Source: Galbula dea (taxonomy: Eukaryota; Chordata; Aves; Piciformes; Galbulidae). Taken from it: a DNA stretch of 64,000 nucleotides. This document shows, in pieces, positions 1 to 12,068 of this stretch (positions within the stretch are counted from its first letter, which is position 1; the number at the start of each line of letters is the position of its first letter). Below the pieces are notes generated by a model. The model did no database searches. It saw only the letters and a list, made by a program, of their open reading frames with translations, and was not told the origin of the DNA. The position numbers and the translations under genes were made by a program. The stretch lies in contig VWZX01000996.1 of NCBI GenBank assembly GCA_013399015.1, positions 877,052-941,051 of the forward strand. The letters run 5' to 3'.

Positions 1-369
1 CTTCACATCATGGTCTCCTGGATGCTTCTGCTCCTCTCCAGAGCTGGGCAGTGCTTTTCAGACAGCTGGACTTCCACTTCTGCTGGAACAGCCAATTTCC
101 TTCACTTGCTGGGTCAAAAGAGGAAAAAACCAAAGCCTTGAAAGCCACTGAAATGAGCACAGAAGAGGGAGAGGTACCCAAGCTGCTCAACCTTTTGGAT
201 AACTCCTGAGCTGGGCAAATTTAGGGGTGGAAATTTCCCAGGAGCAATGTCATTCTCCAGCCAGTTCCTGAACTTAGCAGGAGTCTGTGGGAGTCCCTGG
301 GCTGGTCCCTACCCCTCACACCCACCATGGCCTTGCCCCTTTTTGGGCACAGCAGGTCTTTGGTAGGTT

Positions 370-425
370 GATGGTTGGACTTGATAATCTTAAAAGTCTC
401 TTCCAACCTGAGTGGTTCTGTGGCT
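370..425 (+). repeat. CR1 3' end fragment
   Basis: A short remnant with the CR1 3' signature: GGTTGGACTTGATAATCTT followed by TCTTCCAACC and a degraded terminal repeat. Confidence 0.6.
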
Positions 426-1947
426 CTCTCTTTGGCTGAACTCATGGCTTGCTGAAGATGCTCTGCAGAGGAAGCCTTAGGCACAGAGGTGGTTGCTGAG
501 AGCCAAGTGCTGGACAACTGGAGAGAAGCTCCCAGGAGCTGCTTTTTGGCTGTGTCATTAAACTGTAAAGACCTGAAACATGTATTTCCCCTTGGGGAAG
601 ATGCCATTTGTGATAACCAAAAGATGAGTTGACACTTTGAAGGCAGGGGAAGCAATATCTAACCTTCCCCACTCCCCAGCCTGCTGACTAGATGAATGGT
701 TTTCTGCAGAATGGAGATGTCAGTGTGTGTGAGATCCTCCACCACGCTCTGCCCTTCCACAAAAGTGAATCTTTGGGGGGGGGGGGAAACCCCAACCAAA
801 CCCACCCAAACCCACTCAGCTTTGCATTTTCCCCTCTTTGTGTGAAATCATGGCCTGTTGGCAGCACTGCCAGGGGTGACTCACACAGATGAGTGTCACA
901 TCTGCTCCGTGAAGGTGGTGGCTGAGGCAGTGTCATTTTGGGTGACATGCAGCCCTGCACAGCCTGGGGCTAACCATGACCTGGTCATGGACATCCAGTG
1001 AGGATAGGGAAAGCCTTGGGCCATCCACAGTGATGAGGTGATGAGGATGTGATAAGCCTTGGGATATCCCTGGGGGAGGTGGCTTTGTTCTCCTCCTGAT
1101 GAGACATGGAGCTGGGGACAACCTGGTCTGTAGGTAACAGGAGGCAGCAGGAGCAGTCCCAGAGGGGCAGACACTGGTGATGCCCTAAACCAGGAGGATT
1201 CAGGCATCATCTGGGGGTGGAGGACACTCTCCCAAAGTCCTTCAATGATAGGAAAGGAGCTGCTCTGCCCACGAGAGGAGATCCTAAAGCAGCACGAGCC
1301 ACTCAGGAAGAGATCCTGGAAGACAAGCTGGAGTTGTTTCTCCTTTGGCTTCGGGCAACTCTTGAGCTTGGCTGAGTAAAAGTTGCATTTCCTTAGGCTG
1401 AGCCTTGCTTAGCTTGTGGCTCCCTAAAAGGCAGTTCTGAGGGTTTGATTTTTCAGAATGATTCAAGTGGTTATGGTTAGAAACGTGAGGGAGCAGAGGA
1501 CACACACTGTACCACACCTATCAGCAGAGGCTTTTCTGACTCATTTCTTGAGTTTGCTGAGAAAAACAACTCTTCTTATTCTTTTTGACTCTTGTCAGCA
1601 CTGTTGCAGAGCTGGGGCTGAGTGAGGGCAGGGCTAGTGAACCTGTGTGGTGCCCAGCCCCTGCTCTCTGTCCATAATAAACCATACTAATGGAAAGGGA
1701 AGAGGAGCAGCCAGATTTTCAGAGGCTGGGAGATGGTACTGGCAGCCTGGGAGCATGTTGCCTTCCTGGACAGCAAAACCAAAGGAAAGGGTGATGATGG
1801 AGTGGGTGACACCTATCTGGGTGCTGCTGTGACTCTCTGGGCTTCAAGAAGACCCTGCCAGGTTAGCACTTGTACCAAAGAGATTTGGAATGGGCTCTGG
1901 GCTGGAGAGCCAGGCAAAGTTTAGAGGTTACAGAAGTGTAGGGCTAT

Positions 1948-2000
1948 CAGTTGGACCTGATGATCTTGGAGGTCCTTTCCAACTGTGATAATTCTGTGAA
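1948..2000 (+). repeat. CR1 3' end fragment
   Basis: About 50 bp resembling the CR1 terminus: TTGGACCTGATGATCTTGG, then CCTTTCCAACTG and ATTCTGTGAATTC. Truncated on its 5' side. Confidence 0.6.
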
Positions 2001-2626
2001 TTCCTTGGCAGTCTAACCACTGCTTTTTAAGGAGCTGAGAACTGCTCAGAGCTGCAACCCAACTGCAGCCAGGCTTCCCTGGTCAGGGTAGGGCTGTCTG
2101 ACCATTTACACCACTGCAAGTGTAGAACAAATTGCTCCAGGGCACAAAACCCAAGAAGAAGCATTTTCTTTTTGCCTGTGGAAAGAGAATGCTGTTCCTT
2201 CAGGCAGGTGCTGTGGTGAGCTACAGTATTACCAGGGGACATGCAAAATCCTACAAGCAGTTTTGTTTCAGAGTCCAAGTTGGGTTTTGCAGCTCTTTCC
2301 CTGAAGGATGTCAGGAAGAGTTCCTAACTGCAATGACTTGAGACATTTCTGTCCTACACTGGGGATCTGTGTGCAAACCATTGCCAACCTCACCTCTGAA
2401 AGGCTGCTTCACCTAGAGCTGCTGTGAAAAGTGAGTAATGACAAAGAATGGCAAACCAAGAATGGGCTGTGAAGTACTATCAGATCTGATATAATGCAGG
2501 ACTGAAACTGGTCCCTTATCACTCTGAAACACTTTACTGGAAATCTAGTGTTAACCTCTGCCTGTGGTCACTCCAGATCAGAACAGCTTCAAGCTTTTGG
2601 ATATTTGAGGTGAGTAAAGTTAGGTC

Positions 2627-2953
2627 AGCAGTCTACAGCTCCTTGAAAGGAGGTTGGAGCCACGTGGGGGTTGGTCTCTTCTGGGTTACCAGTGATAGGA
2701 CAAGAGGAAATGGCCTCAGGTTGCACCAGGGGAGGTTTAGATTGGATATCAGGAAAATTTTCTTCCCTGCAAGTGTTAGGCATTGGCCCAGGCTGCCCAG
2801 GGCAGTGGTGGAGTCACCATCCCTGGAGGGCTTCAAAAAAACATCTAGATGTGGTTGCTTAGGGCCATGGTTTAGTGGCATGGGGGTGATAGGCTGCTGG
2901 TTGGACTCGATGACCTTAGAGGTCTCTTCCAACCTTCATGATTCTGCGATTGC
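2627..2953 (+). repeat. CR1 retroposon, 3' part
   Basis: Runs from the region of the reverse-transcriptase C-terminus into the 3'UTR. It contains GGAAATGGCCTCAGGTTGC and CCCAGGCTGCCCAGGGCAG and ends in ATGATTCTGCGATTG. The text closely resembles the copy at 61680-62013, so the two probably belong to one subfamily. Confidence 0.85.
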
Positions 2954-5900
2954 AGTAACTCCCAGTAAGTGACTGGGTGAGGACTGGGAGCTGCTGCTGA
3001 GTTTCCCTGACGTAAGTGGCCAGCAGTGAGTAGGTGTCTCGTCTCCTGTCGTAGTCCTGGGCTCTCCAGGAACGTCTGCAGCTTCGTTAGTCATTTCAAC
3101 AAGCCTTTTGTCTGCAGGGTTTCCGTTGCCATGGCAGTGATGCCAGCTCTGCAAGCTGACGGCGATGCCACCGTGGGGTGAGGCTGAGCATCGGGTCCCA
3201 GCTGAGGTCAGAGCTGCTGGAGCCAGGGTGGCCCAGGAGGCTGCTCCCAGAGTTGTTTTCCAGGAACATTCCCTTCACCTAGCTCCTCCCGTGCCTTTTT
3301 TGGGTGGCATTGCTGCAGCTGTCAGAGGTGCAGGAGCTGTGCTGCCCACCACAGGCTCTGTATGAAAAATTTCTCGTTTCTAAGTGATGCATGGGGCTCA
3401 GTTTTTAGGTCCCTAGCATGGTGGCAGGTAGCTAAAAACCCTCTGTGCTGCTGCCTTGGCTTGGTAGGTGGCTGATCACTACTTTTAGTGTGCCCTTTCA
3501 CGAGGTGCCTCCCATAAAATCCCAAGGGAAGAGTCGTCTCCCTTCAGCTGGGAGTCGTCTCCCTTTTCCTGGCCAGAGGACCGCTCCCCAGCTCCCAGCA
3601 CCACTCCCCAGCTCCCAGCATCACTTCCCAGCTCCCAGCAAGCTTCCCAGTGCTGCATTACACGAAAGGATTAATTATCCAGAGAGTGCCTGGGGGAGTC
3701 AGTTCCCATTTCACCGCCTGAGCTCATCTGCATCGTCAGACTGCTGTGTTGCAGAAATCCCAATTTCTCCTTTCCCTCTTCCTTCCCAGAGCACCTGAGA
3801 AATGGCTTTGCTGTTTTGGGAGGATATTTTCATGCTGCTGCAGCTGGCAGGTAGATGAGAGCTTCCCTTAGGAAGGCTGCCAGGGGAAAGCCAAGCCTGG
3901 GTGATCTGCTTCCATCACCACTCGGTCTAGCACATGTCGAGATCCCTTTCATTTCATGTGCTGATGCCATTTCATCTGCTCTGAAGATTGAGGATTTCAG
4001 ACCTCCTCCAGGTCCAGCACTTGGGGTAATCAATCACCAACCTTACACACACACTTAAAAACCCCAAATGAGAAATCCTGTGGAGTATCTCCCCGCTCTG
4101 ACCTAGCTTTTCTCCTCCATGTCCTTGGGTGAGGCTCAGGCTATTGCCTCTGCTTTGCCAATGATCAGTGGCAGGATGGAGAGGCCAAGGGACACCCAGC
4201 CAGGGCCATGCAGAGGTGTGGAAAGGAGCACCCTTGGTAAGACATCATTTCACTCCTGTTCCCATAGCACTCCAGCATCTTTACTCCAACAGCCTGGCTG
4301 GCACTTTTTAGCCCATGACTCTTTCTTGCCTGCTGGCATTTGGCTGACCTGCCTTGGGCATCAGTTCAGTTACCAAAAGAAAAATAAACTTAAAAATTGA
4401 GAGAGAGAGAGAGAAATCCCTTCTCCTCATCTGCAATTTACATGATTAAGTAAGAGCTCCCCATTTCCTCACTGAGGCTGGGTGTGCACCAGGCTGCCTG
4501 GGAATGCTCCTCTGCTGTTTCTTCCTCTGCTCCAAGCAAAACTGCTGCTGCAATGACAGGCAGCAGCTGGGAATTGGGGGAGGAAGGCAGAGCTGAACAT
4601 CCTTGTGCTGCTGAGGTCCCCTCCAACACCTCAGCAAGAGCAAATGCAACCTGCTGCAGATTTGGACCTGCCTTTTGGCTGTTTCATGGTGTGAAGGCAC
4701 CGGGATGAAGGAAGCATGTTTGGGGTATTTGGGGCAGTTTAGGTAACATTATGTGCAACACCATGACTAGCCTGGGCACAAAATCTATTTGCCTAGTCTT
4801 CTCCTGATGATTGATACATGCTCAAGATCAAGCTTGGTTACCAATAAATAACTCACCCAGCAAAGCTGTGAGGAGCAGCCCTGGCCCAAAGGCAGTGGCA
4901 CACAGGATCTACCTGCACTGCAGCAGGCACAGGCTCAGGCTGCTCTCACCAGAGCATGGTGGCTGTTCCAGAGGTGGGTTATGGGATCAGAGAGGTGTCT
5001 TTGCCACCTCCACACCCACCAAGTCCATCTGACCTTCTTCCCTCTGGGGTACAGGTAGTCCCAGAAGTCTTTTGAATGGCTCATTTCTGTTTGTAGACTG
5101 AACACAGCTATCTCCAGAGGGGTTACACAAATAACCAAACTAGTCTCAGAGCCAACAGCATGGTGAAAGAGTCTGGGTTTTGCAACAGTACTGCCACTTT
5201 CACCTGAGAGCATGTCCCAGCTGTAAACCTTGGTTCCCTGGGGACAGTCTGGAGCTGGAATGTTGGTGTGAGAGTGTTCCTGGTCAGCTTGAGGAGGACA
5301 TTAGCTGTGTTGGTTTTGCTCAGCAGCTGTTTTCTGTGGCAGGGTAATTATGGACTTTGCTCCTGGAAACCAAGTGGCTTCTTCTGGCAGCGTGGTGGGA
5401 GCTGTGTCGTCACCAAGCTCTGCCCTCTCGTACTTGTGCATCTCTAGCCTCCAAACACCAGGGACATGCTGATGGAGACAAGTGTCCACCCACCTGAGGA
5501 GCAAGCCTGCGAGAAGGATTTCCCATATCTGGTGGTTGAAGACCTCATGTGCCAGGAAGGTGATGGAGAAAGGTCTTGCTAACACTCTGAGTCACACCAC
5601 TGGTGCACCGTGTCCTGTTGCCAGAAGCCCTTGGGCTCTTTGGACCACTGGCATCCCAGGGGGGCGATGCCACTCAGCTTCTCACATCCCAGCACCTCCA
5701 TGATGAGCTAGGATCTGCTCCTCTCCAGGAGGGCTTGGCAGCATGGCTCTATGCTGGGGGGAAGCCCTGAGCTTGAGGTTTTGGGGTGTAACCCCACGAT
5801 GATCCCTCCTTTAGGTCGTGTCCTGCTTCCCGAATGACAAGCGGCAAGGCACTGCCAGGATTTCCGCCTCCGTAGGGAAATAGCTCTGGGTGGGAGAGCT

Positions 5901-6000
5901 GGTCCCTTTCACTACCTCATTAATTCAGGCAATTACAAAGGGAAATACGTGCTGGGAAAAGCAAGAAAAATCCCAAAAGTTAATCCAAGAGTTATTTCCT

Positions 6001-6084
6001 CCCAATACCTGGATAAAAACCTGTCCTTCAGAGCTCCCCAGGTCAGATGTCAGCGAGACAGGTGAACCTGCAGCCAGCAACAAG
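6001..6084 (+). promoter_or_regulatory. Possible IL19 promoter and noncoding first exon
   Basis: A TATA-like GGATAAAAAC lies at 6011-6020. About 65 bp later a candidate donor, CAAG|GTAAAA, occurs at 6084/6085. Together these could make a short noncoding first exon spliced to the coding exon near 6733, where TCTTCTCTGAGCAG looks like an acceptor. This is inference from signal spacing only; no transcript was seen. Confidence 0.3.
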
Positions 6085-6572
6085 GTAAAATGCTGATTTT
6101 TTTATCCTTCTGCTCTATCTGCTCCTGCAGATTTACCTGCTTTTCATCAGGGTGTCTCTGACAGATGTTCTTCAGGAATAACCTAAACTTTCAGTGCTAA
6201 GAGACCTTTCCCTGTCTCTGAGGGAAAGCATTTTCTTTTGGGATCAGCCTTGGGGGTCTGTTGCTTTCAGCAGCACTTTCCTCCTGCTGCCTCTTGTCTG
6301 AGCCACTAGACTTTGGAAAATTTGATTTACCTGTATTTATGAGACTTCTTTTAAGTTGATGTTGTCTATTTATGTGCAGTCTTTTACTGATCTTTTCTTT
6401 CTTTTTGCTTCTTTGGGTATCTTCTGTTAGATGTTTGGGTTGATTTGGTTTGGTTTCATTTTTCTTCTGTTCAATCTTTGGTTAAATATTCGGGTTTATT
6501 CTCTTGCACATGAGAGAAGAAGAAATGGGGAAGAGATACTGGTGAGGGTGGGATTTTTAATGCATGTGTTAA

Positions 6573-6661
6573 TAAATATGTATATTTAGTATATACTTAT
6601 TATGTGTATATTAATATTATATGTATATTAACATTATATATTAATATATGTATATTAATAC
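6573..6661. repeat. TA-rich low-complexity tract
   Basis: About 90 bp of almost pure A/T with repeated TATATTAATAT units. It lies about 110 bp upstream of the IL19 start codon and is probably a degenerate TA microsatellite. Confidence 0.7.
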
Positions 6662-6774
6662 ATGTCTTTTCATAAGCATCACAGTTGTGTTATTTAGGGC
6701 AGACATTGAGGCAATTTTGTCTTCTCTGAGCAGCTCTCCCAGGCAGCCAAGCTGTGTTTTCGTCCTGTGGCAGC

Positions 6775-9080
6775 ATGAAGGGATCTCACTTGTTCCTCTG
6801 CCTCCTCTCCATGCTGTGCTCCTTGAGCTTAGTGCCAACAGCTGGCAGCCAAATCTTCCAGCTCGGCTCCTGCAGGGTTCCCATCAGCATGGCTGAGATT
6901 AGGGCTGGTTTCAACACGATTAAAGCCAACATTGTAAGTATTGCTCCAGGCTCTCGTGGAGCTGGGGAAGCTCTTTAGTTAGCGGCTCCTGAAATAACCT
7001 CTGGAGTCAGCACCTCCATCACCATCTCTGTCTTCTCCTGTGCAGCAAGCCAGAGACCCCATCAAGACCCTCAGCATCTTGTCTTATCCCCATTCTCTGC
7101 ACAAGCTCAAGGTAGGTGTCCTGGCTTCAGTCTCCCTCTGAAGAGTTTTGAGCAGTGAGCACCTCAACCCCAGCCATGAGGGCCACCAGCTCTGGGTGGC
7201 TGGAGAAGCTCTTCAGTACCATCACTTCTAAGTTCCTGTGAGACACAGATGCAGACAGACAAAGGCAGGTCAGGGAGGATGAGGTTGTGAGAAGAGGTGG
7301 GTGGGTTTCCCACTGCCGGTTCCTGCACAGGGCTTTCACCCTGACTGGCTTTCCAGGAACGGTGGGCAGAGAGATTTTGTGTTGGTGTATGTGATGTGCA
7401 GTTGCAGGAGCTTTAACTGGGTCTCCACATCACCTCAGGCAGTGGAGGCTTAGGGAGGTCAATCAGATGTTGAGTAGAAAGCTATTAAAGAACCCCAAAG
7501 CTTATGTTTTGTTATATTATGGTATTTTGCAGCTGTCTTACACTCAAAGGCAGTAGACATGGGAAACCACTTCAGGTCTCAGTCTCTAACACCCAGCTAC
7601 AAAATCAGCTGCTAATTTTGTTGCCTCAGTGAAACCTGCTGAGGATGGATCTCCTGGAATATTGATCTAAAGCTTTCCAGGAATCCAAACACCCTGTGGT
7701 GCTCATCTGCCCTGCTTGGTGTTGGTGTTTGATTCTATTGGAGGGCAGGAGGGCTGGTGACTCCAGGGTCAAAGCATGCTGGAAGACCTTATAAACCAGA
7801 ACTGTCTTCTTTAAGTCTTCAGATAGATGTTGCATCACCCACCACCTCTTCAACTTCTATGTGGACAAAGTTTTCAAGCACTGCAAGACTGAGGATTCCT
7901 ACGTGAACCGGAAAATCAGCAGCATAGCCAACTCCTTCCTCAGCGTCAGGAGGAGCCTGCAGCAGTGTGTGAGTCTGGGTATTGCTACAGTTCAGCTTCA
8001 CCTGGTAGTGTTTGATATCTAAATAAACCTAAATGTTTTCAGTTCTGGGGTCCTCAGTGCAAGAGAAACATGCAGTTCCTGGAGGGAGGCGAATGGAGAG
8101 CTGTAAAGATGCTGAGGGGCTGGAGCATCTCCCTGCTGAGGAAAGGCTGAGGGAGCTGGGCTTGGGCAGCCTGGAGGAGGCTGAGGAGAGACCTTATCAG
8201 TAGATAGAAGTAACTGAAGGGAGGGTGCCAAGAGCATGGAGCCAGGCTCTTCTCAGAGGTGCCAAGCAATAGGACACAAGGCAACAGGCAGGTTCCACCT
8301 AAACATAGGAAGAAGTTGTTTGGTGTGAGGGTGTTGGAGCCCTGGCAGAGGCTGCCCAGAGAGCTTCAGGAGTCTCCTTCTGGGGAGAGATTCCAAACCC
8401 ACCTGGACACAGCCCTGAGAGATGTGATCTAGGTGACAGTGCTAGAGCAGGGAGGTTGGACTAGATGTTCTCTGGTGGCTCCTTCCCACCTCAACCCTTC
8501 TGTGATTCTGTGGCTTTATAAAGTTACAGAATCCTTACTTACAAAAATGCTTTTAATGAGGACACCCAGAAGCATGATGTGAAGTGTGCCTGAGAACTCT
8601 CTACCTTTGCCCTCTCAGAGCCAGCTCAAGAATAATATTTATCCTCTCCCTCTGTCTGTCAAAACAAACTCTTGGCTGCAGTCTGCCTGGGGGACCTACA
8701 GCTCTCTCCACAGTCTCACCAGGTCTCAGCCTATCCAGTAATTCCACCACAACTGGAAAGTGGTCACCTAGTTTTAAAAGCAATCTCCCCAAGCTAATCA
8801 GTTCTCTCTTATTTTTCTAGCATGAGCAAAATAAGTGCTTGTGTGGCCAGGAATCCACTGAGAAACTGAGGCAAATCCTGGTGAACTATCAGGGGGTAAG
8901 TGGGTGATTAAGTCTAGTAATTAACCCAGCTACTCAGATTCTCTTTCTGTGGGGTTGTATTCACTAGCTTTGCTCACAGCTTGTTCCTTTATGTCATTTC
9001 AGCTGAATGTCACATCAGCAGCAATTAAATCCTTGGGTGAGCTGGACATCCTGCTGGACTGGATGGAGAAATCTCCTTAG
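6775..9080 (+). CDS. IL19: Interleukin-19/20/24-type cytokine
   Basis: Secreted helical cytokine of the IL-10 family (IL-20 subfamily), expected to signal through IL-20-type receptors to epithelia. Five coding exons join in frame: 6775-6933, 7046-7111, 7816-7968, 8821-8895 and 9003-9080, giving 176 aa, the length of human IL20. A hydrophobic signal peptide spans about residues 1-24. Family cysteines are visible: Cys33 (LGSC), Cys80-Cys81 (DRCC), Cys126, Cys132 and Cys134 (KCLCG). Helix motifs RKISSIANSF and AAIKSLGELDILL match IL19 and IL20. An N-glycosylation site (NVT) begins at Asn153, and Cys98 is extra. All introns are GT-AG and phase 0; intron 3 holds a CR1 copy. The exon 3 acceptor is taken at 7815 because the alternative AG at 7822 breaks the frame. 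Birds appear to have one such gene, named IL19 in chicken; IL20 or IL24 cannot be excluded without a tree. Confidence 0.9.
8045..8515 (+). repeat. CR1 retroposon in IL19 intron 3
   Basis: A 3' CR1 segment inside the intron between 7968 and 8821. It contains GCTGAGGAAAGGCTGAGGGAGCTGGG-type text and GGTTGGACTAGATGTTC and ends in CTTCTGTGATTCTGTGG. Confidence 0.85.
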
Positions 9081-11588
9081 AGAGCAGAAGGTGTTCATGC
9101 CCCACCACCAGCCAGGGCTGACAAAGCTGCTGGGACACAGCTGAGTGGGAAAAGAATGTCCTGGATCAGTGCAGATTGTGATGATTGCAGCTGAGTTCAG
9201 CCAAACACTGAGGGGTTTGCTAGCCAGGTCCAGAGGAGAGTCCTCCTTGAAGATGGAAAGCTGGAGCTGGGTCACATCAGCACTGCCCTAGCTGACTGAT
9301 ACCAAAGGGTGCTCCCCAAGGGTTTCTCTGGCTAGCAGACATAAGCTGTGATCACTTCATAAAAGTATTGTTTAATTTATAATCTTTTTGTATGGAGAAT
9401 GTATATTCAGGAGTGCCAAGTGCCCATGGAATGACTCTGCTGCAGTCTACACTGCTTCTAAACCTGGGTTCAGTCTCATGGGGCTGCTGCTACTGATTGA
9501 TCTGGCCTAAGGCAGCTGCTTCCAACAACTGCTCCTGGCATTTATGTCCAGATCTTAGAAACTGGTGCTTCTTTTTGAGGTGATACTTTCTGCCTTATCA
9601 TGGAACAAACATTTCTATGGAAGGTATGTGGTTGATGAATAGAGCAAAAGCCCTTGCATGTCTTGTGTAATTTACTGCTACCCAGTAGTCAGTTTGGTGG
9701 AAATCTGCTGTAATTGCTGTAAGTAAACCCCACTTGAAACTGTGCTTGCTGACTGCCTCTCTTTGGCAGAATTCTGAAGAAGCTTTGGTGAAACTTTCTG
9801 AATTCACTGTGGTGTCCTCTCAGAACAGATACCATCAGTCTTGGCAACCTCAGCATCCCTCCTGGTGTGCCAGAGACCAGAGTTTAACCTGAATGACACT
9901 GAATCACCCCTGCTTGTCCCTGAGACCATTTTTTATTGTGCATTCTGGATAGATCTGGTCTGTTTTCACCCATTTTGAGCTCTTCTAGCCACCAGTGAGA
10001 GGTATCTTGCACACCCCACAGTTTTCTGTTGAAGAAATGCCCCTAGGGATGAAGGGCTGATGCCAGGAGGTACCACAGCACATCCCAGACCACTGGAAAT
10101 TGGTCAACACATTCAGCTAACAGTGTGGTCAGGTGGATGGGGCTGCTTGGGGAAGTCCCCATGGACCTTTCCATTGACTGTGGTGGGCTCTGGATCACAG
10201 CCTGAGTGAGGAGAGTGGGGTTTATTCCACACCCTCAGCTTACTCTGTCAGATGTCATTGATTTGATGTCTTTAAGCAGATTTCCTTGCTGTTTCTATCC
10301 TGTGCCTCAGTCCATGCGTGTTTGATTGCTTTCATGTCCAATTAGGTTTACACTCTCCCAGCCACAGGGGAGCAAGGCAGCTGCCAGGGAGCTCAGCCCA
10401 CCCACGGCTCTCAGCCCCTGCAGGAAGCAGAGCTGAGGGCAGGATGCCTGCAGGCAGCTGAAGAGGAAGAGGATTTACAAAGGGAGAACAAAAGGGGTTT
10501 TCTCCTGGCAGAAATTTCCAAACCTTAGCATTCTCCTGCAGCTTTATGACTGCTCACCCCCAGGGACACTCCCCAAGCTCAGGCTTTCCCTATTGCACCA
10601 GGATAATCCATTCACTTCCAGCAACTCCAGGCAGGTACAGACCTGTCCTGGTCCCTCTGCATCTTTCCTGATATCTAAGCCCCTTCCTTCTGATTCTCTG
10701 CTCTGTGCAGTTTCTGCCCTTTTCCTCCTGAACATCTCTGGCCCTGCTGGACACCTCCACGGTTCTTCTCTTTGCCAGGCAGGCACCAGCCCATCCCATT
10801 CCTTGTGTTCAGGGAAAATTGCTTCTCTGCTTTCTCACAATTTCTTCATCATTGCTGTTTCCTACATAGCTTTATTTGTGAGGTGTTCAGCTTTCTGTCT
10901 CCACATCTCCCTGACAGCCAGCAGTATCGTGCTGCTCTTTTCCAATCTGTGCATCAATAAACTGCTTTCCCCTCTGTAGTCACCCACTCTGGAAAATAAG
11001 ACCAAGAGATAACATTTAATTAGAGTAATCCTCATTGCTGCCTGGATGAACATGAAGTCAGCCAGGGAAGACATGTGAGTGAAGTCTGCTCAGGTTTATT
11101 AAGCACAAGGTGGTTTCCAAGGCTACCTTCAGCAGGGTGGCTCGTGGCAGAGGAGCATGGATTGGGCTCAGTTATTCCCACTCCCTGTCAGAAAGGACAG
11201 GTTGTTGGTTCAGCTGCTCTGGGGAATATGGTCTGTACTCTGCTAACCATAGAGTACCAGTGACCACCAGTGCCTATTGCCTCATCAACTCTATGAGCTC
11301 TTAATAGCTTGTCAGGCTAATTAACCCCATGCTGTGATCAATTCCTGCAGCTGATGAAAATGCATATGCAAAACAGGACTCAAAACTTCTCCTGGTTATC
11401 TCCATGAATCATGGGTTTCTCCTGCCATCCTGTGCTGTGTGAACACCAGAGGTGATGCTGTTGTGCTGCAGTGATAGGAGAAGCAAGTTCCCCCCAAAAC
11501 TGACCCCTGCTGCCCCTACTTTGGGTCCACTCTCCCCATGCCCTCCCATGGACTGCAAGCCCCCGCTCTGCTGAAGCCAGTGGTATTC
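9081..11588. other. IL19-PIGR intergenic gap
   Basis: The two genes converge tail to tail over this 2.5 kb. I see no FCMR-like Ig exon on either strand, although mammals carry FCMR in this slot. The open frames near 10.6-11.0 kb show no protein-family features. The first part presumably includes the IL19 3'UTR. Confidence 0.55.
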
Positions 11589-11594
11589 TTTATT
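11589..11594 (-). terminator. PIGR polyadenylation signal
   Basis: A minus-strand AATAAA 475 bp past the PIGR stop codon. It is the first canonical signal seen downstream and implies a 3'UTR of roughly 0.5 kb. Confidence 0.6.
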
Positions 11595-12068
11595 GCTTGT
11601 GCACAAAGAGACTTCAGACCATGGCTGGTCTGTAGGTGCTGCCCTCAGGATGAGGAAGCTTGGAGGAATCAAGAGCATGAGATGTTGTTCTAGGGGTATT
11701 TTTTCCAGCTGCCTTTAAGAGAAAAGGAGATTTGGGGGTTTCTTTCAGATGTGCCTTCTGCCCTTTGAGAGGTCACCCTGCTGGAAGGGTGCTGGTGGGA
11801 CTGGGGTTCTCAGTGGATTAAAACCCTCAAACTTCTCCGTTTCCTTGTCCAACCTGCTCACCTAGACCTGTACCTCCAGACCAGTGTCCATGTTTTGCAC
11901 CCAAGGATTCCTCCTAAATCACTGCTCAAAGCTGAATTTAAGCAAAAAAGGAAAAGGTCAAGCGATAGCAAATAGTGGTAGCAATAAACAGTGCTGCTTG
12001 CTGAGCTCTTGCTCTGATCCTCAAGGTAAAGCTGGTCCTGGTTGCTGCCACCTCTTGGTCCCTCATCT

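Larger units (their letters stand above)
1..5999. other. Intergenic DNA upstream of IL19
   Basis: I see no supported gene here. The open frames are short and lack splice-site context or recognisable protein motifs. The stretch holds three CR1 pieces (listed separately), a run of ten G near 777-786 and a short GA dinucleotide tract near 4399-4414. In other birds IL10 lies on this side of IL19, but I found none of its exons, so it is probably outside the window. Confidence 0.6.

Noticed and set aside
1..6000. Search for IL10 exons
   Set aside because: No IL10-like signal peptide, cysteine pattern or terminal helix motif was found on either strand.
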